DNA from: Papio anubis
Lineage: Eukaryota; Chordata; Mammalia; Primates; Cercopithecidae
Assembly: GCF_008728515.1 (NCBI RefSeq)
Contig: NC_044996.1
Span: 129,741,525 to 129,805,524, forward strand
Length of the DNA: 64,000 bases
Direction: 5' to 3'
In this document: in pieces, positions 43,831 to 55,800 of the stretch
Numbering within the stretch: the stretch's first letter is position 1
How the letters are laid out: every line of letters starts with the position of its first letter
Notes under the pieces: generated by a model
What the model was told of the DNA's origin: nothing
The model's input: only the letters and a program-made list of their open reading frames with translations
Databases searched by the model: none
Position numbers and translations under genes: made by a program

Positions 43831-46800
43831 CTTTAGCTGTTACATCATCATCACCATCATCATTAGTGTGAAAACTTCCTGAGGGGGTGAGGCACTGTAT
43901 GCATTTCCAGTACAAGCATTCCACCTTTCATAACATCTATCATGGTTTACTACACATTGTCACTTTCACCTTTCTGCTTCTTGACTAAATCTTAAACTAA
44001 ACTGTCTAGTTGGAGGTTCGGCAGTTGTATCCCCAAAGTAGAGTGCCCTGGATGGCACAGAATGTTGTAGCTATGCAAGTCACCAATTTTGCTGGTCCTT
44101 GCGATGAGAATTTACGTTGAGAATTGCTGCCCATTCTGAACGCATCAGTGTTTGAGCTGTTGTAACATTTCTTATGAATCAGACCAGACTTTCACTTCAG
44201 AACAAAAAATAACAATTCCTTCTAAGAAATCTCGGCTCACTGCAACCTCCGTCTCCTGGGCTCAAGCGATTCTTCTGCCTCAGCCTCCCATGTAACTGGG
44301 ATTACAGGTGCGTGCCACAACCACCCGGCTAATTTTTGTATTTTTTAGTAGAGACGGGGTTTCACCATATTGGCCAGGCTGTTCTTGAACTCCTGACCTC
44401 AGGTAATCTGCCTGCCTTGGCCTCCCAAAGTGCCTGGATTACAGGCATGAGCCACTGCACCCAGCCATAGATTTTTTAGTGAGTTCGAAATGGATGTAAA
44501 TTTCCTTTTATAGGAGTTAGACATTCATTTTTAACAATTAACCACTGAATTCATTTTCAGAAATAGGCCTGAATTGCTTATTAATTTCATTACAGATGTA
44601 ACTCTAAAAGCCAATTCCATTTCCGAACTATAATTACCATCGTTTGAATTTAACAGAGAAAGATGTCTTCCAAGACTTCTTTTGGGTGGATGCCTGGTTT
44701 TAGAATAGCCAACTTTACCCTAACCCATGTACAAGACAGTTCTCCAGGTGGCCTTGGACTGACCCAGTTCTCCCTTCTTCCTTGCTTGGAGTTCTTAAGA
44801 ATAACTGTAGAAGGCACTGAGAATGCAATGTCCTGATATGGAGGAACTGCCTGAAACAGCCTGGCCCTGTTCTTGTCCCTCCTAGGGAATGTAACATCTT
44901 GAGTTAGGGAGGAACTGTTTGAGACAGCCAGTTGTGTTCCTCTCTCTCCTTTAAAGCTTTGCCCAATGAGTTATGTGGCTCCTATGGTATATAACCCAAG
45001 GCAGGCTATGGTGCAAGTGGGGCACGAACTTCAAGACTCCATCAGCCCTGCCCCGGGCAGCTTTCTTGAGCCCTGGGGTACTGGCTCACCATGGAGCCAG
45101 GGCCTCTTTTGTCCCTTGCTTCCTGTCTGTAAGTAATACATCTGCTTCATGTAATGTATTGGGTATGAGTGTGTTCTGTCACACTGGACTCAAGAAAGAT
45201 TGGTAACCAGTGTACACTGAACCTGTTAAAGGATATCTCATTAATTTACAGACATATATATAGACTGAAACAATAGGAAGGAAGTCTTTCACCAACCACT
45301 AATATTGTAAAGAAAGGCTTTTATTGAGCTAGTATTATTTAATGAAGATGGGCAGCAATTTTAATACAATCTTCTTTTCCAAGACCTTTGACAGACCTTA
45401 GGCCCAATTTTCCACCTTTATGTCTAGGAAAGTGCAAGTAAAACACTTTTGAGGGCATGAAAAACACAAGCTTGTTGTTAAGGTGTATCAGTAGCCAGGG
45501 AAATCCGCTGTGCCCCTTTCAGGGTCATCTAACTAAGGCATGGAGAAAGAAACTGCCTCAAGCCAGCTTCTATCACCTCTGCAGGGAAGGTGGCCATGCA
45601 AACCAGGACATGGTTCAAAGTGAAAAAGAGTGTGGTTAATAATCACGCCAGAACACCAGATATAAGAGGTAAGGGCAAGTCAGCATTCTGTACATTGCTT
45701 CTCCCTTCAATTTGGAAAACTCAGTGCAGTAGGGTTTTGCACTGATCGTTTCACAAGACAGCTAGGAGGAAAGCCTGTGTGCTCTGGAAAATGCATATCT
45801 TGTGTGTTTACCCTTTTAAAGGTAACTATACTTCGAAACAGGTGAACTGCAGAAAATTAACAAAGACTTCTCTTTTTACCATGTTGACCTTTTTAAGAAT
45901 TTCACACATTTCCGGCCAGGCGCAGTGGCTCACGCCTGTAATCCCAGCACTTTGGGAGGCTGAGGCGGGTGGATCACCTGAGGTCAGAAGTTCAAGACCA
46001 GCCTGGTCAACACTGTGAAACCCCGTCTCTACTAAGTATACAAAAATTAGCTGGGCGTTGTGGCGGACGCCTGTAATCCCAGCTACTTAGGAGGCTGAGG
46101 CAGGAGAATTGCTTGAACCTGGGAGGCAGAGGTTGCAGTGAGCTGAGATGGCGCTATAGCGCTCCAGCCTGGGCAAGAAGAGCGGAAGTTCGTTCCAAAA
46201 AAAAAAAAAAAAGAATTTTATGCATTTCCTAGGGCATACATGCAAAAGCCTTCACATTTACCCCTTTTTAAAAGAGCTATTTCTCAAACTTATATGTATA
46301 CAGTTCAGTAGTGTCAAGTACAATCACACTTGTTTTGCAACAGATCTCTAGAATTCTTGCAACACAAGCTCTGTACCCATTAAATACAAATTCACCCTCT
46401 CCCCTTCCCCCAACCCTTGGCAACCACCTTTCTACTTTCTATTGTATGATCTTGACTACTTTGGACACTTCACATGGAGGAATCATACAGTATTTGTTCT
46501 TTTGTGGCTGGCTTATTTCACTTGGCATAATGCCTTCAAGGTTCATCCACATTGTACATTTGACAGCATTTCCTTCTTTTCAAAGGCTGAATAATATTCC
46601 ATTGAACGTATATACCACATTTTCTTTATCCATTCATCAGCTGATGGACATTTGGGATGCTTCCAGAACCTCTTGGCTATTGTAAATAATGCTGCTATGA
46701 ACATGGGTGTACAGATATCTCTTTGAGATCCCGCTTTGGTGGTAATTCTTATGGTAATTCTGTTTTCAGTTCTTTGGGAAACCCGTGTACTGTTTTCCAT

Positions 46801-49800
46801 GACCACTATTTTACATTACCACCAACAGTGCACAAGAGTTTCAACTTCTCTGCATTCTCCCCAATACTTGTTTTTTTTTGTTCTTCTGATAGTGGCCAAC
46901 ATGATGGGCGTGAGATGATAACTCATTGTGATTTTGATTTATATTTCCCTAATAATTAGCAATGTTGAGCATATTTTCATGTTCTTATTGGCCATTTGTA
47001 TATCTTCTTTGGAGAAATGTCTGTGCAAGTCCTTTGCCCATTTTTAAAAATTGAGTTATTTGGTTTTCTTGTTGTTGAGTTATAGAAGTTCCTCATATAT
47101 TCTGGATTTGGGGTCCTTATAAGATATATGATTTGCAATTATTTTCTCTCATTCTAGAGCTTGCCTTTTCACTTTGTTGATTGCTTCCTTTGACACACAG
47201 AAATTTTTAAGTTTGATGTAGTCCCAATTCCTTCCTAACTATCTTAAGTGTACAGTCAGTAGTGTTAAGTATATTCATCCAACCCTATCTTGCAGACCAG
47301 ATGACAAACATATTAATGAAAGAACTACTACCAGTCATTGATGCAACACTGAGTCTGAATATAGGCTTAGACGCATTTGGAAACATTCCAAGATATTTAT
47401 AAGCAAGAGACACGGGGGCATGAATTCCTCAGAATATGTAGAATTATCTAGATTTTAGCCTATCTGACAAGTTTCTCTCCCTATTACCATAACAAAAGTT
47501 TTTTAAAGCACTGTATAAACTGAGAGATTTAAGTTAATCACCTGCCTTGCAAAGAACCTTGACTAATGAGTAAATAAGGTTCAGACAGTTGTAAAGTGAA
47601 GACAGGATAGCTCTTTCACTGTAGAAAACATTATCATTATATACTATGTAACAGTGTGCAAATAATACAAAATAATATTATAAACCATAGGCTATTAGAT
47701 TACTAGTCCTTTGAAAAATATTTCTGGAAATGTACAATGAAAGAATTCTAAGTTCTAGGCACTTTAAGCATCTTTTCTCTTCTCTTCTCTTCTCTTTTTT
47801 ATTAGACACGGAGTCTCACTCTGTCGCCCAGGCTAGAGTACAGTGGTGCGATCTTGGCTCACTGCAACCACCACCTCCCGGGTTCAAGCGGTTCTCCAGC
47901 CTCAGCTTCCCGAGTAGCTGGCATTACAGGTGCCCACCACCATGCCTGCCTAATTTTTTTTATTTTTAGTAGTGACAGGGTTTCATCATGTTGGCCAGGC
48001 TGGTCTCGAACTGCTGACCTCAAGTGATCTTCCCGCCTCAGCCTCCCAAAGTGCTAGATTACAGGTGTGAGCCACTGTGCCCAGCCAAGCATTTTCTTTA
48101 AAATATTCTGCATATATTTCCTATATGATCAGACCTTTAAGTAAAATATCTGATCTTCGGAAATGCAAAGGGATTTCTGGGTATAGGAAAAGTCTTATTT
48201 TCTTATAATTACAAAATATATTTTCTACATCATAAATCGATAGTAAGCGTATCATGTCCTTGTAACAACTAAACACTGGGGCAAATATAATATACTGATT
48301 GATAAGCCCTTATGAAAGAATACACATTCATGTTATAAAATAAAATACATCTAAAACCATGGCCAATGTTCAGCCAGGAAGTACCAGTCTGGGCCAACAG
48401 GCTGTTTCTGAAAGGCCTGAGTTCTGGTCAGTGTCTGTGCCTTACTTTTCATTATAATCCCTACGTATAGTGCTATAGAACCACTAATGGATAAACATAA
48501 AAAAGATAGCTCAAAAATGTCAGACATAAAAAGATATTACAAGCCGGGCCAGGTGGCCAGCACCTGTAGCCCCAGCTACTCCAGAGGCTAAGGCAGGAGG
48601 ACTGCTTGAGCCTAGGAGTTCAAGGCTGCAGTGAGCTATCATTGGGCCACTGCACTCTAGCCTGGGCAACAGAGCAAGAACTAGTCTCTTAAAGAAAAAA
48701 AAAAAAGAAAAAAAGAAAAAACAAAAAGGCATTACAGTTACCAACAGGTAGCTGCAAGAGAAACTTGTGTCTCTTAGCTGGTACCGAATCACTTTCCTCA
48801 AAGACTGATGAAGCACTCTCATGCTAAGAAATGCTCATCTGTAAATATTATCAAATGCAGGCACTTAGAATAGTCTAGTTAACAATTTTTAGTAAGCTAG
48901 TATATATTATAGCAAAAGCAAAATACTGCCTAGATATGAACGCTTTAGGGGGTTGCTTGGCTGGTCGCCGGCTTGGATTTCGCTCGTACATTCAGCACAT
49001 AATCATGCCGGAAGGATGAACGGACAGTGCGATTCATCAGTGGCTGAAGAGGGCGGAAGTTGTCCACCATTCTTTTCTCCTTCTCCCCTTCAGAAGTGAA
49101 AAGCAGGGTTCGAAATTGCTCAAGCTAGAAATAGAAACAGAAAGCATAAATAGTTTCAATAGAAAACTTGCTTTACCTCGTGAATAAATTACTTTCATTT
49201 TTACAATTCTGAGCATTCCTTGCAAATTAGATACAGAAGGAGAAGTTATTTCTGGGTAAGAATGCCTTCACCACTTGACAGGGAATAAAATGCCCAGTGG
49301 TGGTGGTGATCCTGATGGTGGTCCTGTGGGGAGGAGAGCAGCAGGAGGTGGTGAAACCAGGAGGGCCCTTGGGATCCAAAGACTTGGGGCAAAGGCCCTG
49401 TCCCCACATATTATCCATTTACCAAGGATGATGAGTTCATTCATCTCTTTCATTCTCAAGAACCTCCTCTTTAAATAAGCAAAAGAGCCAGCTTACAGAA
49501 TGAGAAAGGAAAGGTCTGATGCATATACTAACAACACCAAAAAAAGGGGGTTTATAAAACAATTTAACTGAATCATTAACATAAAATAAGTATTACTGAT
49601 TGCTCACTGCACCTGGGTATTGTGGGCAAAGCAATGCATATTGATGTCTTTATTTTTTCCTTTCCTTTTTTTTTTTTAAGACAAAGTCTTACTCTGTCAC
49701 CCAGGCTAGAGTGCAGTGGTGTGATCATGGTTCACTGTAGGCTCAACCTCTGGGACTCAGGTGATCTCCCACCTCAGCCTCCCAACTAGCTGGGATTATA

Positions 49801-52800
49801 GGCACATGCCGCCACACCCAGCTAATTTTTAAATTTTTTGTAGAGACAGGGTCTCTCTATGTTGCCCAGGCTGGTCTTGAACTCCTGGCCTCAAGTGATC
49901 CTCCCACCTAGGTCTCCCAAAGTGCTGGGATTACAGGTGTGAGCTACCACACCAGGCTGCATGTAGGTGTCTTAACTGGAGACAGGATTCTCTATGCTGG
50001 TGCTGTCCAATAGAACTTTCTGCAATGATGGAAATGTCCTCTGCATGGTCCATTACGGTAGTCACAAGCCACATATGGCTACTGGGCACTTGAAATGTGG
50101 CCAGTGTAACTGAGGAACTGAATTTTACTTTTAATGTACTTATATTTAAATGTAAATGGTTACATGTGTCCAGTGGTTACAACATTAGACAATATAGCTC
50201 AATGCAAAAGGAGCAACCCAGAATATCAACGGCTTGTTCTCTGATGTAGCAGCAGTATCGACCAGTAGCCCGTTGGTTTCAGACCCAATTGTGTTATGAC
50301 ATACTTTACTTAGGCTGGGCGTGGTGGCCTACACCTGTAATCCCAGCACTTTGGGAGGCCAAGGCGGGCGGATCACCTGAGGTCAGAAGTTCAAGACCAG
50401 CCTGACCAACATGATGAAACCCTGTCTCTACTAAAATTATAAAATTAGCCGGTCGAGGTGGCGCATGTCTGTAATCCCAGCTACTGAGCCCAGGAGGCGG
50501 AGGTTGCAGTGAGCTGAGATCGCGTCACTGGATTCCCACCTGGGCAAAAAGAGCAAAACTCCATGTCAAAAAAAAAAAAAAAAAAAAAAGGAAATATTTT
50601 ACTTCAGGCCAGCAGGAAAATCCATTCACATTCCCCTCATTCAAACTGAGAAGACAGCCTGGGGCACAGTAGACAAGCAAGTGAAGAGTCATTTGCAACA
50701 AAGGCTTCAGGGCAAATAGAGCTGAAGAGGCAGAACTAGGACTGAAAACAAGCAATGTTTATCACACAGCGGCAAATCACACAAAAGCCCTCACTAATTA
50801 GGAAGCTGTACAAGCAGTTAATGTTTCTTTTTATTCAGCTAATTGCAGAAGATTAGAAATAGTCTAAGTATCAAAGATAAATGACATCTATCTATGAAAT
50901 GAACTAGTATACAGTCCTTAAAAATACCGAAGATGTTCATTATCTATAAAATGTTCCATGCGGCCGCGTGCGGTGGCTCATGCCTGTAATCCCAGCACTT
51001 TGGGAGGCTGAGGCGGGTGGATCACGAGGTCAGGAGTTTCAGATCAGCCTGGCCAACATAGTGAAACCTCATCTCTACTAAAAATACAAAAAATTAGCTG
51101 GGTGTGGTGGCGGGCGCCTGTAATCCCAGCTACTCGGGAGGCTGAGGCAGGAGAATTGCTTGAACCCGGGGGGCAGAGGCTGCAGTGAGCCGAGATCGCG
51201 TCACTACACTCCAGCCCAGGCAACAGCTAGAGATTGTCTTAAAAAAAAAAAAAAAAAAAAAAAGTTCCAGGCATCACTGAGTTTGAAAAGAGCAGCAAAA
51301 TGGTATGTACAGAATGATTTCATTTTCATACAAAAATTGTGTATATTTATATAGATAAAAGACCAGAAGGACTTACGTGCATCTGGATACACAAGACACC
51401 AGAAGGATTTCCCCAAACAATGATAGTGGTAAAATTATAGGCAACTAGAGTAATATTATAGATGACAGCTAGCATTGTTTTCCTTACTAAATTTTCAGGG
51501 TTAACATAAGTTTTATATTAAATTACATTCTGGAAGTAGCCAGTACAGTTAGACCAGAAAATACAAAATAAAATTTTAAATTATATAATTGAAAAATAAA
51601 TTTTAAAATTTCGTTGAAATTATATTTACAAAGTCCTCACATGGGCCACTGACCCTCTGATGTATTTACTTTGTTTTTCAATGTTATGTCCATTCGTTTT
51701 TCTAGAATGAAAATAAGTTGAGGAAATATGTCAATTTTTTAATCCAAAGAATAGAAACAGACTAAATGTACAGGCCACAAAGCCTATACATTTGCAGGCA
51801 TAAAAGGATTTTCCTATGCTTATCCTAGTACTTTTATGGTGGTATATATCTGGAATGTATTCTTGTGTAAGGTCTGCATGGTGGATCCAATTTTTTCCCC
51901 CAAATGCCTGCTCAATTGTTCCTCAACAGCATTTACCGAATACTCTATCTTTCCTGCCAACTGAGTTGAGATGCTATATTTATCATAAAATAAATTCTCA
52001 TATGTATTTGGACATATTTCTGAAATTATTATTTTCTTCCTGTGATGGTTAATTTTATGTGTCAACTTGATTGGGCCATGGGATGCACAGACAGGTTAAA
52101 TACTATGCCTACGTATGTCTATGAAGGTGTTTCTGGAGGAGACTAGGATTTGAATTGGTGGACTCAGTAAAGAGAATGGCCCTTCCCAAAGTGGATGGGA
52201 ATCATCCAATAAATTGAGGGTCTGAATAGAACAAAAAGGCAGAGGAAGGTTGAATTTGCTCTGGTTGCCTGAGCTAGAACATCAATTGTCTCCTTTCTTC
52301 GGAGCTCCTGGTTCTCAGGCTTTCAGACCAAGATAGAAATCTACATTATCAGCTCTCCAGCTCTCAGGCCTTTGAACTACACCACTGTCTTTCCTGGGTC
52401 TCCAGCTTGCAGATGGCAGATTGTAAGACTTCGTAGTCTCCATAATCACATGGCCAATCCCTTATGATAAAACTTTATCTATCTTTTTCTTCATTTACCT
52501 TTATAGGGTTATAGAGTTAAGGTTACTTAACCTTTATAGGGTTATTTATCTAACTTTATCAACTTTGTCTTTCTTAATTTTTTTAATCTTTATCTATATC
52601 TGGTATGGTTTGGCCCTGTGTCCCTACCCAAATCCCACGTTCAATTATAATCCCCCTGTGTCAGGGGAGGGGATCATGGAGGTGGATTTCCTCCTCACTG
52701 TTCTCATGATAGTGAAAGAGTTCTCACGAGATCTGATGGTTTAAAAGTGTGTGGCACTTCCCCCATCTCTCTCTCTCTCTCCTGCCACCACATGAAGAAG

Positions 52801-55800
52801 GTCCTTGCTTCCCTTTTGCCTTCCGCCATGATTTTAAGTTTCCTGAGGCCTCCCAGTCATGCTTCCTGTTAAGCCTGTGGAACTATGAGTCAATTAAACA
52901 TCCTTTCTTCATAAATTACCCAGTCTCAGGTAGTTCTTTATAGCGGTGTGAAAATGGACTAATACAATATCTATCCTATTGGTTCTGTTTCTATGGAGAA
53001 TGCTAATATACTTCCCTCGATAGATCTCTTTATCCATGTGCCAGTAACATGCTATTTAATTATTGAGGCTTTATAACCTTGTGAGTCTAATTATCCCATA
53101 TTTTTCTAGAATTTTCCCTGGCTATTTATGTGTTTGTCTTTATTCATGAGTTTAGAAATAGCATATCGATTTAAAAATCCTATTGGCATGTTTATTGGGA
53201 ACACATTAAATTTATGGTGAATAAACAAGTCATGGAGAATGACAACTTAGGTTGTAATTTATGACAAAAAAGGTGTCTTTATGTCTTTTGATCCTATAAT
53301 GTGTTAACTTTATTAATTCAAGCCTTCTTTTGTATCGTCCAGGAACATTTTAAGTTTTCTTATTAACTTTCCTTGTTAAAATTATTCCAAAGGGCCGGGC
53401 GCGGTGGCTCAAGCCTGTAATCCCAGCACTTTGGGAGGCCGAGACGGGCGGATCACGAGGTCAGGAGATCGAGACCATCCTGGCTAACACCGTGAAACCC
53501 CGTCTCTACTAAAAAAATACAAAAAACTAGGCGGGCGAGGTGGCGGGCGCCTGTAGTCCCAGCTACTCGGGAGGCTGAGGCAGGAGAATGGCGGGAACCC
53601 GGGAGGCGGAGCTTGCAGTGAGCTGAGACCCGGCCACAGCACTCCAGCCTGGGCGACAGAGCGAGACTCCGTCTCAAAATAGCTGGGACTACAAAAAAAT
53701 TATTCCAAAGTATTTTATATTTTTGTTTCCATTATAAATAGGAGCCCTTCTTACATTATATCTTTATATCATATCTTTTAACTGATTGTGATTTATGTAT
53801 GTCAAATGTATTGATTTCTAGAAATTAATATTGTATTCCACTGATTACCAAATTATCTCTGATTTTTGTAGTAGTTTTTTATTGTTTCTCTAATTTATTT
53901 TTTATTTTCCGGTCTAACTGCACTGGCTACTTCCAGAATGAATAACTTAATATAAAACTTAATACAGTAACAATCCTTTCCATTCAAAACATATTATTTG
54001 CTTTTGAACTGAGATCAATCCCTTTTATCAAGATAGGGAAGTCTCTATTCAGCTCTGTTTTATTAAAAATTTTCAAAAACAGAATGGTGATTTTTACAAA
54101 TGTCTTTTTTTTTTTTTTTTTTTTGAGAGGGAGTCTCGCACTGTCGCCCAGGCTGGAGTGCAGTGGCCGGATCTCAGCTCACTGCAAGCTCCGCCTCCCA
54201 GGTTTACGCCATTCTCCTGCCTCAGCCTCCCTATAGCTGGGACTACAGGCGCCCGCCACCTCGCCCGGCTATTTTTTTTGTATTTTTTAGTAGAGACGGG
54301 GTTTCACTGTGTTAGCCAGGATGGTCTCGATCTCCTGACCTCGTGATCCGCCCGTCTCGGCCTCCCAAAGTGCTGGGATTACAGGCTTGAGCCACCGCGC
54401 CCGGCCTACAAATGTCTTTTTAACTTCCATGGAAATGATAATATGATTTTTCTATTTAGATCCACTGATAGAATGAATTATATTAATATCATTCTTAACA
54501 ATGAACCATTCTCGTATTACTGGACTAAAAGCTACTTGGACAAAGTGTCTATTTCTTCTGATGAATCTGCTGGATTCTGTTTCTAATACTTTCTTTTTAG
54601 CTTTTTTTTTCTTTTATATTCTTTAGAGGGGGTTCCAATCTTTGGTGAGTGTTGGTATCAGTTATGCTGGCTTCATAAAAAGAATCTGGAAGCTTTTTCT
54701 CTTATGAAAATGCTTTGTAATCAATAAAAATCCCATAAAACAAGTATGAGTAAATATTATTGTAGTTTAGTTACATTATACATTATACAGGATTTTGAGT
54801 GTTTGCATAGTAACTACTACTTAGGCTTAGTTTCTAAGGGAAAAACAGAACCCAAGTTCAAAAAACGAACTTACATTAAAGTTTCTGGACAAACACTGTT
54901 GAATTCTATATTGATTCTGAGATTCTATAGTAGAATTCCCTTAAGGATTTTAAAGACTTCTGAACACATTCATTTCCAGCCTTCACTCTTTCTTTTAAAA
55001 GGGTCTTGATTTTGTAGAGTTTAATATTTATATATAAAATACACAAGGCATAAGAAGACATATGTAATTGTCAAATATAGATGTAAAAAGCTTATGTTCT
55101 TCTGTGTTTTAACTCTTCTCTCTGGTTAATTTGAAACATCCCCAAATTCATGTCCAAACTGAGACAAGACGTTGGTACACTTCAAGAGAAATGTATAAGC
55201 ATTACAAGATGTTAAAACTGATGCCACAGTCTGAGCCCAGCCTTGTTTTAAATGGGCAGACAAGGATTTCCTTAGATTGAAATTGTGGAGAGAACATACC
55301 TGATCGTGATCAACCTCTACTGGTTGCTTCTTAATGATCCAGGTGACAGACTCGGAGAGGGGTGGGGTAGTCAGAGACCCTGAGTAGGTCCAGTAATCTG
55401 GGCAGGTAGGCATCAGGCAGGAAGGATCAAATGACCCAAATTCCACAAGGGTGTCCTGACCAAGAGAAGAGATAACTGAGTCATTATTTAGTGGTGAAAA
55501 CCACTCAGGAATCGGACAACGAGGTGATGGTTCTCAGGGAGTATCTGGAGATGAGCAGTGGTCCAGAGGAGCTCCGGGCCTTTCTGGGCAGCTTCCTGAA
55601 GAATCGCTGCTTAGGATGGAATCATGTCCAGGCTTTGTTTCTGCAATTAACTGTGTATTTTTTATATTCCACAGTAGGAAAACAGCCAAAACCATTTGAT
55701 CTCTCAATTCTAGTGAGGTTATATCAGGTAGTCTCCTCTGAGTTTTGTTGAGAGGTTTCAGACAGCGGCCATTGCATAAAGAAGGAGGCTTTGCATTTTC

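Larger units (their letters stand above)
43759..48944 (-). other. CA5B: Probable long CA5B 3' UTR, transposon-rich
   Basis: Nothing between the CA5B stop and 43.8 kb looks like another gene. An AATAAA (43764-43759) is one possible end; others exist, for example at about 45316. Contents: Alus at 44229, 45914, 47790 and 48544, an LTR-like block at about 44690-45230, and an L1M fragment at about 46250-47235. Only transcript data can set the end. Confidence 0.4.
53015..54720 (-). repeat. Old L1 ORF2 region (antisense), with two AluYR insertions
   Basis: 'ccatgtgccagtaacatgct', 'aagtcatggagaatgacaac', 'tgaaccattctcgtattact' and 'gagtgttggtatcagttatg' follow antisense L1 ORF2 order. Very diverged and AT-rich. 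Confidence 0.6.
49125..55299 (-). other. CA5B: CA5B intron before the last exon
   Basis: 6.2 kb, with Alus at 49665, 50314, 50961, 53394 and 54105, a hAT-like fragment (about 49999-50240), old L1/HAL1 pieces, and the nested LTR pair (52043-53010). Confidence 0.88.

Noticed and set aside
50955..50967. GCGGCCGC as a cloning-vector junction
   Set aside because: It arises at the head of an Alu whose first bases are GGCCGC, and the flanking sequence is continuous genomic DNA with a target duplication.
52601..52966. An intact endogenous retrovirus around the MaLR LTR
   Set aside because: Only a solo LTR with its 5-bp duplication is present. There is no partner LTR or internal coding region within the window.
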